Assembly (NCBI GenBank): GCA_023410055.1
Contig: JAEYQK010000066.1
Span: forward strand, 62,001-126,000
DNA: 64,000 bases
DNA from: Acidobacteriota bacterium
GTDB lineage: Bacteria > Acidobacteriota > Terriglobia > Terriglobales > Acidobacteriaceae
Reading direction: 5' to 3'
This document shows positions 33,674 to 42,444 of this stretch, piece after piece. Within the stretch, counting starts at the first letter, position 1. Each line of letters begins with the position of its first letter. Made by a program: the position numbers and the translations under genes. The notes under the pieces were generated by a model. It was not told the DNA's origin, did no database searches, and saw nothing but the letters and a program-made list of their open reading frames with translations.

Positions 33674-34611
33674 GAAAGAGATTCCTTGTCGCTGATTTCG
33701 ACTACCACCTCTGAACTTGGTTGTACCGCCGTTTCGGCCCGCAGATCATCTGCCAGCTTCGACGCTATTTCAGCCAACCGCTTGAGCCGTCCGGTGTCGC
33801 GCTCCGTAAACGCGTCCCTCTTGGCCGAGGTCACAACGATACCGCCAATGACTCGGCTCTCCGCAAAAATGGGTACCGCCACAACCGAAACCGCATACCG
33901 CGTTCCGGCAACGTTCGCCCGCGGATCGGCATAGATATCGCCGCACATGACGCTCACTCCATGACGCAAGCATTCACCCGTAATCGATTGTGGCTTTACC
34001 ATTACGCCGATCTCGGGTGCATCTCCCAAGCTCGAACAGCATACGAACTCGCCTGCCGACTCGACCACGAACGCCGCACCGTCGGCATTAGTCGCCGTAC
34101 ACGCTCGCTCAGTGATCAGGTCCAACACCGTTTGAAGGTCCAGACGTTCGTCGGAATCAACTTCATCGGCGTTAGCCTCGTGTCGCTGACTGTAATTCTT
34201 GATCGCCTCCGCAAGCGGGTCCTCGACAACGCGCAACCAGCGGTCAAGATCGCACCAGGAGCGTTGCGCCAGGTGTGCAAAGCGAATACCCGCCCGCCCG
34301 CTGCGCCCAACCCAGACCACATCTCCGAGCCCTTGAATGAACCCAGCTCCCCTCGGCAACGCGAATTCCACATTCAATCTCGAACCCAGTTTCAACGGCC
34401 GCATCGGCTGAACGGCAATTCCGTCTTCACTAACGTCGATCAAAATCGCTGTCTTGCCGTCACCCAAGGCCACTGTGACCAATTGTCGGTTCACGACATT
34501 TTTTCGTCGATAACGGCGGCGTTCGCGTCCAGATTTCTCGTTATCATCGAGTTCCAGATCTGTACTCATGCTTTCCAGTCCGTGGCCCTTCAGCCAATCC
34601 AGAATCTTCAT
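33670..34611 (-). CDS. PilZ-GAF sensory protein
   Basis: 313 residues, cytoplasmic. ATG 34609-34611 has GAGGGAC nine bases upstream. PilZ domain (residues ~28-125): RRRYRRKNVVNRQLVTVAL holds the basic RxxxR and DVSEDGIAVQP the D-x-S-x-x-G motif, so cyclic di-GMP binding is likely. A GAF domain follows (residues ~155-290: LQTVLDLITERACTATNADGAAFVV, GVSVMCGDIYADPRANV). The combination would let a small ligand and cyclic di-GMP be read by one protein; no output domain such as a kinase is attached. The gene overlaps the small membrane-protein gene by four bases. The N-terminus faces the secreted-protein gene at 34701. Confidence 0.85.
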   Translation of the reverse strand: MKILDWLKGHGLESMSTDLELDDNEKSGRERRRYRRKNVVNRQLVTVALGDGKTAILIDVSEDGIAVQPMRPLKLGSRLNVEFALPRGAGFIQGLGDVVWVGRSGRAGIRFAHLAQRSWCDLDRWLRVVEDPLAEAIKNYSQRHEANADEVDSDERLDLQTVLDLITERACTATNADGAAFVVESAGEFVCCSSLGDAPEIGVMVKPQSITGECLRHGVSVMCGDIYADPRANVAGTRYAVSVVAVPIFAESRVIGGIVVTSAKRDAFTERDTGRLKRLAEIASKLADDLRAETAVQPSSEVVVEISDKESLS

Positions 34612-34700
34612 CCAGAACTGTCCCTCAGTAAAGAGAAATAGTTACAGCGCTTGAGATTTGGAACATGAGGAATGCGGCAGGCGTGTGTACAATGATCCGC

Positions 34701-35378
34701 ATGAAACGACAGCTGCTAATCGCGACGATTCTGTTGATCTTCGGGACTCTACAAGTGAACGCTCAGGCACCGAAATGCGACGACGCTGCCGACGATTCGC
34801 ATTTCAGCGTGTTGTACGAGAACAGTCGTGTGCGCGTCCTTTCACTGGAACTAGGTCGCCTCGAAGCCACCAAGCTCTTCGCTTTTAAGTCGCCGCGCAT
34901 GGTGGTTGTCACGACCGAAAGCCGGACCACGAGTGCCCCTTCGGGAGTTCAGGGACCCACAATATCCTGGCGACCGGGTCACATCGAGTTCAATTGGAAC
35001 ACCGGCTGCCGCATTGTTAGGAACGAGTTGTCGACGACGCACAAACAGATCGTAGTCGAAACCCTCTTGCCCGTACACTACGATGAATTGCAGGACTACG
35101 AAGTCATGACTGATCTGAGTACTGTAGAACCGACCTCTTCGGTCTCACTTACTCGTGGAGCACTTACCGCCACACGCCATCAGGTCGCGTCTGGAGATAC
35201 CGCTCACCTGAACGGTGGCGATCACGTACTCATTGCTCTTAGCGATCTTCAGCTCTCTGCTGACGATGACAGAGAGATTTCCCTCAGCAGCCAGGAAGTC
35301 AAGATTCTGCACGACGATGTCGGTGCCTTGAAAAATACCGGCAAGAATTCGGCCAGATTCGTTGTCGTCGACTTCTAG
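34701..35378 (+). CDS. Secreted cupin-like protein
   Basis: 225 residues from ATG 34701 (MKRQLLIATILLIFGTLQVNAQ, a signal peptide); the in-frame ATG at 34692 is an alternative. Two halves look like cupin folds: FSVLYENSRVRVLSLELGR, RMVVVTTESRTTS in the first, and IVVETLLPVHYDELQDYEV plus HQVASGDTAHLNGGDHVLIALSD in the second. Metal-binding histidines are only partly kept. It is an exported protein of unknown function, divergent from the PilZ-GAF gene and probably sharing its promoter region. Confidence 0.65.
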   Translation: MKRQLLIATILLIFGTLQVNAQAPKCDDAADDSHFSVLYENSRVRVLSLELGRLEATKLFAFKSPRMVVVTTESRTTSAPSGVQGPTISWRPGHIEFNWNTGCRIVRNELSTTHKQIVVETLLPVHYDELQDYEVMTDLSTVEPTSSVSLTRGALTATRHQVASGDTAHLNGGDHVLIALSDLQLSADDDREISLSSQEVKILHDDVGALKNTGKNSARFVVVDF

Positions 35379-35439
35379 AACTGATCGTCATCGGAACGAT
35401 CTCATAGGCTTCAGCCGCTGAGGTAAAGAGACATCAAGT

Positions 35440-37356
35440 TCACGCCGCTCGGCTCTGCCCGTTGTGACGCGAACGGAACCTGCCCCACCAGCCAGGCTCC
35501 AGCACATGCTCCTCTTCCAAACGACGCAACCGCGCAGCCATGATACCCGAGCGTCCTAGGTAGCCGACGATCTGCCCCGGATCGCTGCGACTAACCACCG
35601 GAAGCCGTCCCACTCCATTGCGCAGCATCTTCGCCGCCGCGTCATAGAGCAGCTCATCCGGGTACGTCACCACGAGCGTGCGCGTCGCCGCATCGATCAC
35701 CGGCATATCCCCTTCCGGGCTCTCCTCCAGTGATCTCAGTAGATCGCTGCGACTAACGATTCCCACCAGCTTGTCGTTTGAATCCACGATCAGCAGTGCC
35801 TGATGCGCCGTCACAACTGGATCGCCCTTCGCAATCCGCTGCGCCAAGTCGCCGACAGTCATGTCTGCTGGAATTGTCGTTGGATGCTTCACCATCGTTT
35901 CCGCAACTCTCACCTGCTGCAGAACGTCCGGCTCATAGTCCTGATGAATGCGCAACCCGCGTCGCGCCAGCTTCTCTGTCATGATTGACGTCGGCGCAAG
36001 CAGGATCGCGATCCCTTCGGCAATCACGCTGACCAGCATCAACGGCAGCACCGAGTTGTAATCCCGCGTAATCTCAAATGCAAAAATGATGAACGTGAAC
36101 GTCGCCCTCGATGCCGCTCCGAACACCGCGCCCATCGCCACCAACGCAAATGCCCCCGGCGAAAACTGCGTTCCAAAGACGTGATTCACGCCTATCGCGA
36201 ACGCCGCACCCATCGCAGCGCTGCTCATGAACATCGGGGCCAGCAGTCCTCCCGACGTCCCCGACCCAAGGGAGATAACCAGCGCCAGCGCCTTGAATAC
36301 AAACACCACAACCAGCAGCTCCAGCGTGAGCCGATTGTTCAGTATGTCGGAAATTGTGTCGTACCCGACACCGAGCACGCGCGGTACAAAAAAGCCGATC
36401 ACTCCGAGTCCCAGCGCGCCGATCGCCGGCCACCAGACATCCGCCACCGGCAGCTTCTCGAACTGGTCCTCTACCCAATAGAGCGCTTTGCTGAATCCAA
36501 CTGCCGCCAGACCGCAAACCAGTCCCAGCAGCAGATACGCCGGAAGCGCAGTGGGCACTCCGAAGTTGACCTGCCCCACAACGAACATCGGGCCGCGACC
36601 AAGCAGAACGTCGTGAACGCTCGTCGCCAGCGTACTCGCAATCACCAGCGGAATGAACGATCGCGACTTGAATTCAAATAGCAGCAGTTCAATCGCGAGG
36701 ATCACGCCGGCAATCGGTGTATTGAATGTCGCCGACATCCCCGCCGCCGCCCCGCACGCCAACAGGACTTTTCTTTCCGAGGCCGTCGTATGAATGATCT
36801 GTCCGACCAGCGATCCAACCGCGCCGCCAGTCTGAATAATCGGCCCTTCGGCGCCGAACGGCCCACCCGTACCAATCGCAATCGCTGCCGAGAGTGGCTT
36901 CAGAATCGCAACTTTCGGTTCGATTCGGCTACGGTTGACCAGCACCGCTTCCATCGCTTCCGGAATCCCGTGACCCCGGATCTTGTTCGAGCCGAATTTC
37001 GCCATCAGCCCGACAATCAGTCCTCCGACTACCGGAGTGACAATCACCCATGGAGTAATATGCGCATGGCGCGGGCTCAGGAATTGAAACGAGAATCGAT
37101 GGAAGAACGCTATGTTCGTGAACAGCCCGATCAGGTTATAGAGCAGATACGCAATGATTCCCGCGCCTATCCCTATGGCTACCGCCAACAGGGAGATCGT
37201 GAGCATGCGGAATTGAGCTTCAGGCTGTAGTAATCCCTCGGCGATCCCGGCAATGCTGCCGGTTTCAGAGTCCCTGGACTGCTGGGTGCGTGTAATTGGG
37301 CCGCGTGGAAACAGTCTGGACAACTTAGGGATGATACCTCGTACAGCGATATACAT
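35440..37356 (-). CDS. ClC-type chloride channel/transporter with CBS domains
   Basis: 638 residues. The membrane part has the ClC motifs: GHGIPEAMEAVL, GTGGPFGAEGPIIQTGGAVGS (the gating glutamate in GxEGP is kept) and GTSGGLLAPMFMSSAAMG. In the first motif the usual GSGIP serine that coordinates chloride is His here. About ten helices are followed by two CBS domains (VRVAETMVKHPTTIPADMTV, VIDAATRTLVVTYPDELLYDAAAKML), which bind adenine nucleotides in this family. It is the second gene of an operon with a MarR regulator (stop-to-start gap of eleven bases). Proton/anion exchange for pH control is the likely role, but anion selectivity cannot be inferred. Confidence 0.9.
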   Translation of the reverse strand: MYIAVRGIIPKLSRLFPRGPITRTQQSRDSETGSIAGIAEGLLQPEAQFRMLTISLLAVAIGIGAGIIAYLLYNLIGLFTNIAFFHRFSFQFLSPRHAHITPWVIVTPVVGGLIVGLMAKFGSNKIRGHGIPEAMEAVLVNRSRIEPKVAILKPLSAAIAIGTGGPFGAEGPIIQTGGAVGSLVGQIIHTTASERKVLLACGAAAGMSATFNTPIAGVILAIELLLFEFKSRSFIPLVIASTLATSVHDVLLGRGPMFVVGQVNFGVPTALPAYLLLGLVCGLAAVGFSKALYWVEDQFEKLPVADVWWPAIGALGLGVIGFFVPRVLGVGYDTISDILNNRLTLELLVVVFVFKALALVISLGSGTSGGLLAPMFMSSAAMGAAFAIGVNHVFGTQFSPGAFALVAMGAVFGAASRATFTFIIFAFEITRDYNSVLPLMLVSVIAEGIAILLAPTSIMTEKLARRGLRIHQDYEPDVLQQVRVAETMVKHPTTIPADMTVGDLAQRIAKGDPVVTAHQALLIVDSNDKLVGIVSRSDLLRSLEESPEGDMPVIDAATRTLVVTYPDELLYDAAAKMLRNGVGRLPVVSRSDPGQIVGYLGRSGIMAARLRRLEEEHVLEPGWWGRFRSRHNGQSRAA

Positions 37357-37367
37357 CCCTATTGGAT

Positions 37368-37838
37368 TCAGCTCTTCCGCGTAGCGCTGCCTTTCTTCGC
37401 CGACTTAGTGGGCTTCCCCATACTGGCAATGAGTTTTCGGAGAGAGGTGACCAACTCGGCGCTTTCTTCTCTGAGTTCGTCGCGATGGTACATTGAGAGA
37501 TCGCGCAGCAGCTTCTCGCCCTTCGCCGTGAGCTGCACAATCACCTGTCGTCGATCCTCGTCGCCGCGCTTTCGTGTGACCAGCGCTCGCGTTGTGAGGC
37601 GATCCACCAGTTCCACCGTGCTGTGGTGCTGGATTTGCAAACGCTCTGCCAGTTCGCTGATCGTCGCCTGTATCCCATCCGGCATTCCCTTCACCGCGAG
37701 AAGTAGTTGGTGTTGCTGCGGTTCCACTCCGGCTTCGCGCGCAGCGCGTTCGCTGAACCGTAAAAAACGGCGAATGTGATATCGAAACTCCGCCAACGCC
37801 TGATAGTCGTTCTCGTTTATGTCCCCACTTCGAGCCAT
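37368..37838 (-). CDS. MarR family transcriptional regulator
   Basis: 156 residues from ATG 37836-37838, which has AGGGGCGAC upstream; the open frame before it has no support. The winged helix reads QQHQLLLAVKGMPDG, ISELAERLQIQHHSTVELVDRLTTRALVTRKRGDEDRR, with the DxRxxxV/I wing, and dimerisation helices at each end. It probably controls its own gene and the ClC channel gene 11 bases downstream. The ligand is unknown. Upstream sequence around 37875-37895 contains CTTAAGTAAG, a candidate operator half-site with weak symmetry. Confidence 0.88.
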   Translation of the reverse strand: MARSGDINENDYQALAEFRYHIRRFLRFSERAAREAGVEPQQHQLLLAVKGMPDGIQATISELAERLQIQHHSTVELVDRLTTRALVTRKRGDEDRRQVIVQLTAKGEKLLRDLSMYHRDELREESAELVTSLRKLIASMGKPTKSAKKGSATRKS

Positions 37839-38043
37839 GTGTCGCCCCTGTCTGTCGCTCGACGATGTTTGTTGATATTCTCTTAAGTAAGGGCTCTGTT
37901 TCAACCGCTACTTGCTATCCGGCGGAAGATGGCCGAATTATCGTAGCGAAGTGTCCGCTCGGAGCCCACCCGACCCGGCGAATCTTTCTGCATTAGAATC
38001 CAGTTTCTCCGAAATGGTCGCATAAAACCGGAGGGTTATTAGT

Positions 38044-39360
38044 TTGATAACACGATATACTCGCCCCGAGATAGGCAGCATCTGGACCAACGAAAATAAA
38101 TATCGTATGTGGCTGGCCGTCGAAGTAGCTGCCACTCAGACCCTTGCCGATGCCGGCATCGTCCCCAAGTCCGCCGCTCGCGAGATCGCAAAAAAGGGCG
38201 ATTTCGACCTCGACCGCATCAACGCTATCGAAGCCGAAGTCAAGCACGACGTCATCGCCTTCACCACCGCCGTCGCTGAAAAGATCGGTCCTGCCTCGCG
38301 CTGGCTCCACTATGGCCTGACCTCCAACGACGTTGTCGACACCGCCCAGGCCCTGCAAGTCCGCGACGCCTCCAAGATCATCGCGCAAGACCTCGAGCGA
38401 CTTCGTGACGTCCTGAAGCGCCGCGCCCTCGAGTTCCAGCACACGCCCCAGATCGGCCGCACGCACGGCGTCCACGCCGAACCCATCACCTTCGGTCTGA
38501 AGCTCGCGAACTGGTACTCCGAAACGCTCCGTAACATCGAGCGTTTTCAAGCCGCGGCCGAAGACATGCGTGTCGGCAAACTCTCCGGAGCCGTCGGCAC
38601 CTTCGCTCATCTCGAGCCAGAAATGGAAGAAAGGATTTGCGCTCGCCTCGGTCTGAAAGCCGCTGCCGTCTCCTCGCAGGTCATCCAGCGTGACCGCCAC
38701 GCTGCTTACCTCTGCACCCTGGCCGTGATTGCCTCGACCCTCGACAAGATCGCCGTTGAGATTCGTCACCTCCAGCGCACCGAAGTCCGCGAAGCCGAAG
38801 AGTACTTCAGCGAAGGGCAGAAGGGCTCGTCGGCTATGCCGCACAAGCGCAACCCCATTACCTGCGAACAGATCAGTGGACTCGCTCGCGTCGTTCGCGC
38901 CAATGCCCAGGCTGCACTCGAGAACGTCGCTCTCTGGCACGAGCGTGACATCTCGCACTCCTCCGTCGAACGGGTCATTCTTCCCGACTCGACAATCCTC
39001 GTCGACTACCTGCTAGCAAAGACCACGAACCTGATCGAGAAAATGTTCGTATATCCGCAGCGCATGATGGCGAACATCGAAAGCACCGGTGGCCTCGTCT
39101 TCAGCGGCCAACTGCTTCTCGATCTCGTCGAAGCGGGCATCCTCCGCGAGGACGCCTACCGCATGGTCCAGCGTCACGCCATGCGCTCCTGGAAAGAAGG
39201 CCTGAACTTCAAAGAGGCGGTTTTATCGGATCCCGATATCACCTCGCGCGTCCCCAAGGCCAAACTGGAGAAAGCTTTCGACCTGAACCGCCAGTTGCGG
39301 AACGTGGACAAGATCTTCAAAAGGGTGTTTGGCGGTTCGGCAAAACGCCGCAAAAACTAG
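38044..39360 (+). CDS. purB: Adenylosuccinate lyase
   Basis: 438 residues starting at TTG 38044, which has GGAGGG eight bases upstream; MITRYTRPEIGSIWTNENKY is the correct family N-terminus. The enzyme releases fumarate from SAICAR and from adenylosuccinate in purine synthesis. The signature SSAMPHKRNPITCE (residues ~260) and TSNDVVDTAQA with RTHGVHAEPITFG supply the three active-site segments. It ends in a typical helical tail and is followed by a clear terminator. It is a stand-alone gene here. Confidence 0.95.
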   Translation: MITRYTRPEIGSIWTNENKYRMWLAVEVAATQTLADAGIVPKSAAREIAKKGDFDLDRINAIEAEVKHDVIAFTTAVAEKIGPASRWLHYGLTSNDVVDTAQALQVRDASKIIAQDLERLRDVLKRRALEFQHTPQIGRTHGVHAEPITFGLKLANWYSETLRNIERFQAAAEDMRVGKLSGAVGTFAHLEPEMEERICARLGLKAAAVSSQVIQRDRHAAYLCTLAVIASTLDKIAVEIRHLQRTEVREAEEYFSEGQKGSSAMPHKRNPITCEQISGLARVVRANAQAALENVALWHERDISHSSVERVILPDSTILVDYLLAKTTNLIEKMFVYPQRMMANIESTGGLVFSGQLLLDLVEAGILREDAYRMVQRHAMRSWKEGLNFKEAVLSDPDITSRVPKAKLEKAFDLNRQLRNVDKIFKRVFGGSAKRRKN

Positions 39361-39376
39361 TCCTCACGAATAAAAC

Positions 39377-39413
39377 AAAGGGAACGAATCCCACCGGCTT
39401 CGTTCCCTTTTTT
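39377..39413 (+). terminator. Terminator of purB
   Basis: AAAGGGAACGAA (39377-39388) pairs with TTCGTTCCCTTT (39399-39410) around a 10-base loop, followed by TTT. It begins 16 bases after the stop. Confidence 0.85.
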
Positions 39414-39450
39414 CCTTCGCGTTCTTGGCGTCCTTTGCGTTGAACCGCGT

Positions 39451-39921
39451 CTAGGTAGTCCCGCTCCTGGCTACCTCTAGCATCTCGCAAAACGCTTCGA
39501 GCTTCTGCTTCCCCATGTGCCCAAGCATCTCTTTCAACACTTCGGGTTCCCGCCCGTCGAATTCGCTCAGCAGTCGCAATCCCTCCTCGCTGATTCGCGT
39601 CGTGATTACTCGCCTGTCCTTCGATTCGCGGCAGCGTTCGATCAGCCCGCGTTTCTCCATGCGATCCAGCAGCCGCGTAATATCCGGATCTCGTGTCACC
39701 ATGCGCTCGGCGATTTCTCCGCATGGCAATCCCTGCGGCCCGGCTCCGCGCAAGATTCGCAGCACGTTCAGCTGCGTACCCGAAATGCCAAGCGGCTTCA
39801 GCGCCGCCGCAATCTGTCGTGACAACGCATCAGCCGTCCGCTGCAGGTTGAGAAACACTTCCTCCTCAAGGCTGTGAAACGGCTTCTTCTGTTTGATCTC
39901 TTCTTTCAGTCGACCAGTCAT
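39451..39921 (-). CDS. MarR family transcriptional regulator
   Basis: 156 residues from ATG 39919-39921. Winged helix: GTQLNVLRILRGAGPQGL, GEIAERMVTRDPDITRLLDRMEKRGLIERCRESKDRRVITTRISEEG, with a long C-terminal dimerisation helix. It lies downstream of the DoxX gene on the same strand and probably controls that operon, consistent with a palindrome near the DoxX promoter. The ligand may be an oxidant or phenolic compound, as for many MarR-DoxX pairs, but this is inference. Confidence 0.88.
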   Translation of the reverse strand: MTGRLKEEIKQKKPFHSLEEEVFLNLQRTADALSRQIAAALKPLGISGTQLNVLRILRGAGPQGLPCGEIAERMVTRDPDITRLLDRMEKRGLIERCRESKDRRVITTRISEEGLRLLSEFDGREPEVLKEMLGHMGKQKLEAFCEMLEVARSGTT

Positions 39922-39930
39922 AAGACTTCC

Positions 39931-39953
39931 GTAGCGCCGGACTCCAGTCCGGA
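39931..39953. repeat. Copy of the GTAGCGCCGGACTCCAGTCC repeat
   Basis: GTAGCGCCGGACTCCAGTCC plus GGA at 39931-39953, between the marR and doxX genes, one base different from the copy at 26714. Confidence 0.85.
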
Positions 39954-39969
39954 CAGCACCCTAACCCAC

Positions 39970-40401
39970 TCACGCCGCGCGAATGGCTCGAACCTCAGCC
40001 GTATCCTTTCGTCCGAACAAGTTATCCAGAGCCAGTGCACCAGCACCCGTCAGTACCAACCCAGCATTCACCAGCAGCAGCGTGAAAGCATACTCAAATC
40101 CGGTCGGAAGAAAGAACCCGTTCTTGCCATGGACCAGCACAATCGCTCCAATCATCTCGATCGCGATCAGCGCGGCAGCCACACGCGTGCCCAGGCCCAG
40201 TATCAGCGCGAGTCCGCCAAAGAACTCTACTAGCGTCACCACGACTGCCGAAAGCCCCGGCAGCGGAATTCCCATCTGACCAAAGCTCTGCGCCACTCCG
40301 CTGAAGTGATACACAAAAAGCTTCTGCGCGCCATGTACCAGAAAAACTGTCCCGACAGCCACCCTCGCCAGCGTAATGCCCCAAGATCTCGTATCTGTCA
40401 T
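39970..40401 (-). CDS. DoxX family membrane protein
   Basis: 143 residues from ATG 40399-40401, with GGTGGAG upstream; the open frame before it is unsupported. It has four hydrophobic helices in the DoxX pattern: ITLARVAVGTVFLVHGAQKLF, GLSAVVVTLVEFFGGLALILGLGTRVAAALIAIEMIGAIVLVH and FEYAFTLLLVNAGLVLTG. DoxX-like proteins act in thiosulfate or quinone oxidation or are of unknown function. It begins the operon with the MarR gene. A perfect GTTGCAAC core lies about 33 bases upstream of its start. Confidence 0.88.
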   Translation of the reverse strand: MTDTRSWGITLARVAVGTVFLVHGAQKLFVYHFSGVAQSFGQMGIPLPGLSAVVVTLVEFFGGLALILGLGTRVAAALIAIEMIGAIVLVHGKNGFFLPTGFEYAFTLLLVNAGLVLTGAGALALDNLFGRKDTAEVRAIRAA

Positions 40402-40430
40402 CTTCTCCACCTCATCCACTTTAAACAGAT

Positions 40431-40444
40431 GTCGTTGCAACAAC
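40431..40444. promoter_or_regulatory. Candidate MarR operator upstream of doxX
   Basis: GTCGTTGCAACAAC holds a perfect GTTGCAAC palindrome extended by two further paired bases. TAGTTG/CAACTA half-sites are common MarR operators. It is 30-43 bases from the doxX start. Confidence 0.5.
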
Positions 40445-40953
40445 TATCGATGCGCGAAATTCTGTGGCTGAAACTGCTGCTTTGGGAGCGCAGGCGGCTC
40501 AGCGGCTGGAGCACTGGCCTCTCGGCTGCTGGAGCGCTGGCGTCCCGCCGGCTGGCGTGGCGGCATCCTGCCGCCACTTCGAGCATCCTCTTCGCACCTG
40601 CCAAACACTTGGAAACCTCGTAACCAGTCATCCTGAACGAGCCACCCTGGACCCATGCACCTGACGGCTCCAAAAACGAAGCCGGCCTGTTCTGATTTTG
40701 GAAATTTCTCACGCCTCATGTTGGAATCAGGCAAATTCAGACTATGCTGGATTTGTCGCAGTTCGCCCAGACGAGCCCGCGCCAGGCGCGTTCTTTGAAA
40801 ACTCGCCCCCCCCAGGGTCCGTACCCTACTCGACAACATGCAGCAAACAGCGAACTTCGGCAAATAAGAATCAAATCACTCAGTGACTGACAGCTAAGTC
40901 CTCTGAATCATCAATGATACGAAAATGGGTAGGGGGAGGGGGTGGATGGCATA
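40445..40953. other. Gene-free stretch rich in repeats
   Basis: From 40505 to about 40580 GGAGC/CTGGC-type palindromes related to the 16426 repeat follow each other. The frames crossing the region translate low-complexity Ala/Arg/Ser sequence and look like shadows. The remainder has no recognisable gene. A stretch of nine C at ~40807 is the only other feature. Confidence 0.55.
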
Positions 40954-41529
40954 TCAGTAAACTTGCAGGTTACGCTCCCAATCGCTCTTCAGCAGCGCAT
41001 AAAGCTCCAGATCTTCGAACTGACCCTTGATCATCTGCCGCTGCCGCAAAAGACCCTCGAACTCCATGCCGACTTTCCGCAGAACGCGGGCTGAGGCAAA
41101 GTTGGCAGGTTTGCATTGCGCTTCGATCCGGTTCAACCCAATCTCGGCGAATCCGAACCGCAGTACAGCACGCGCCGCTTCCGTTGTGATTCCCTGGTTC
41201 CAGTAATCACGGGCGAGTGCGAAGCCCAATTCGGCGCGAAGATCTTGCGGAGCATAGTTCGCCAGCCCTATCGTGCCCACAACACGATCGACAGGCTGCA
41301 CCGTGATCCCCCAGACAAACATCAGTCCAGCACGAAACTTGTCGGACGCAAAGTCAAGAAAGGCCTGCGACTCGCGCGGGCTTTGATGGGGTTCCCATAG
41401 TGTGTGTTGAGCAACCTCCCAATCCTTCGCATAAGCGAAAATCGCCGCAGCATCACTGGCTCGAAGCGCGCGCATAAAGAGCCGCTCAGTCTCAATGGTC
41501 GGCACTTCACGACGAAGTTCAGGCTGCAT
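40954..41529 (-). CDS. GNAT N-acetyltransferase, RimJ/RimL type
   Basis: 191 residues, ATG 41527-41529. It shows the GNAT acetyl-CoA region AELGFALARDYWNQGITTEAARAVL with the Q/RxxGxG/A-like RDYWNQG, and the RimL pattern ETERLFMRALRASDAAAI at the start and NFASARVLRKVGMEFEGLLR near the end. It should acetylate an amino group of a protein, peptide or antibiotic; the substrate is unknown. No operon partner is obvious. Its upstream side is the large palindrome at 41543. Confidence 0.88.
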   Translation of the reverse strand: MQPELRREVPTIETERLFMRALRASDAAAIFAYAKDWEVAQHTLWEPHQSPRESQAFLDFASDKFRAGLMFVWGITVQPVDRVVGTIGLANYAPQDLRAELGFALARDYWNQGITTEAARAVLRFGFAEIGLNRIEAQCKPANFASARVLRKVGMEFEGLLRQRQMIKGQFEDLELYALLKSDWERNLQVY

Positions 41530-41542
41530 AAGGACAAAGCTG

Positions 41543-41623
41543 AGGTCTTAGGTTCTAGGTGTTAGGTCTTAGGTCGGTCTTAAAAACCTAAAACCCGACG
41601 ACCTAACGCCTAAGACCCACAAC
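41543..41623. repeat. Variant of the AGGTxTTAG hairpin
   Basis: Units of GTCTTAGG/TCTAGGTGTTAGGT on the left and CCTAACGCCTAAGACCC on the right form an imperfect long inverted repeat. It ends at the larB stop, and is a relative of the hairpins at 5319 and 11318 with a different unit sequence. Confidence 0.75.
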
Positions 41624-42370
41624 CTAAAGCCTATTAATGATCGAGGCAACGTAACCAGCACCAAAACCGTTGTCGATATTAACCACCGTAACATTAGATG
41701 CACAGGAATTCAGCATCCCCAATAGCGCGGCCAATCCCTGAAATGCCGCCCCGTAACCCACACTGGTGGGAACAGCGATAACGGGCGCTCCGACCAGTCC
41801 ACCAACAACGCTAGGCAGCGCACCCTCCATTCCGGCAACGACGATCACGACACGCGCGTCCGTCAGCGTCCCCCGGTTTGCCATCAGGCGGTGAATGCCG
41901 GCAACGCCCACATCATATACATGCTGCACGTCGTTGCCCATCACCTCGCCCGTAACCACCGCTTCTTCCGCTACTGGAATATCGCTGGTCCCGGCTGAGA
42001 CCACTGCAATGCGACCCTTGCCGTACTTCTTGTCATCCTGTCGCAGCACGATACACCGAGCCAGCGCACGATACTCCGCGCCCTCAACCTTCTTCTGCAC
42101 CGCCTCAAACTGCTCTTCTGTCGCACGCGTTGCCAGAACGTTCGTTCCATGATCAGCCAGGCGCGCAAATATCTCGGCGACCTGCTTGGCGGTCTTTCCC
42201 TGCCCGAGGATGATCTCCGGCATGCCAACCCGCAGCGCACGATGGTGATCGACCTTGGCGAAGCCGAGGTCCTCAAATGGCATATGGCGCAGCTTCAGGA
42301 CAGCATCGTCCGGCGACACCTTGCCGCTTTTAACGTTTTGTAGAAGTTTCCTAAGTTCGTCAGCGTTCAT
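41624..42370 (-). CDS. larB: Nickel-pincer cofactor biosynthesis protein LarB
   Basis: 248 residues, ATG 42368-42370. In Lactobacillus LarB carboxylates and hydrolyses NaAD to make the precursor of the nickel cofactor of lactate racemase. VGMPEIILGQGKTAKQV, VVSAGTSDIPVAEEAV and VVAGMEGALPSVVGGLV are LarB landmarks, and the C-terminal half is the PurE-like AIR carboxylase fold (VVNIDNGFGAGYVAS). The ending residue run overlaps the large palindrome. larC, larE and larA are not in the window, so the cofactor pathway would need genes elsewhere. A PurE enzyme is excluded by length and N-terminal domain. Confidence 0.9.
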   Translation of the reverse strand: MNADELRKLLQNVKSGKVSPDDAVLKLRHMPFEDLGFAKVDHHRALRVGMPEIILGQGKTAKQVAEIFARLADHGTNVLATRATEEQFEAVQKKVEGAEYRALARCIVLRQDDKKYGKGRIAVVSAGTSDIPVAEEAVVTGEVMGNDVQHVYDVGVAGIHRLMANRGTLTDARVVIVVAGMEGALPSVVGGLVGAPVIAVPTSVGYGAAFQGLAALLGMLNSCASNVTVVNIDNGFGAGYVASIINRL

Positions 42371-42383
42371 CAGAGGCTATCGC

Positions 42384-42425
42384 CGTGGCCCGTTCAAGCG
42401 TGAATTTGGCTTGAGCGGGTGTTCA
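42384..42425. repeat. Single copy of the CCCGTTCAAGC palindrome
   Basis: CGTGGCCCGTTCAAGCGTGA followed by TTTGGCTTGAGCGGGTG, a diverged copy of the tandem repeats at 19319. Confidence 0.75.
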
Positions 42426-42444
42426 CGAATATCAGCTTACAACA

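Noticed and set aside
40444..40863. Minus-strand frame of 139 codons
   Set aside because: Its translation is largely that of the palindromic repeats (Arg/Ala/Ser-rich), with no domain and no ribosome-binding site.
41624..42370. PurE-type AIR carboxylase
   Set aside because: The N-terminal domain, length and LarB-specific motifs fit LarB better than PurE.
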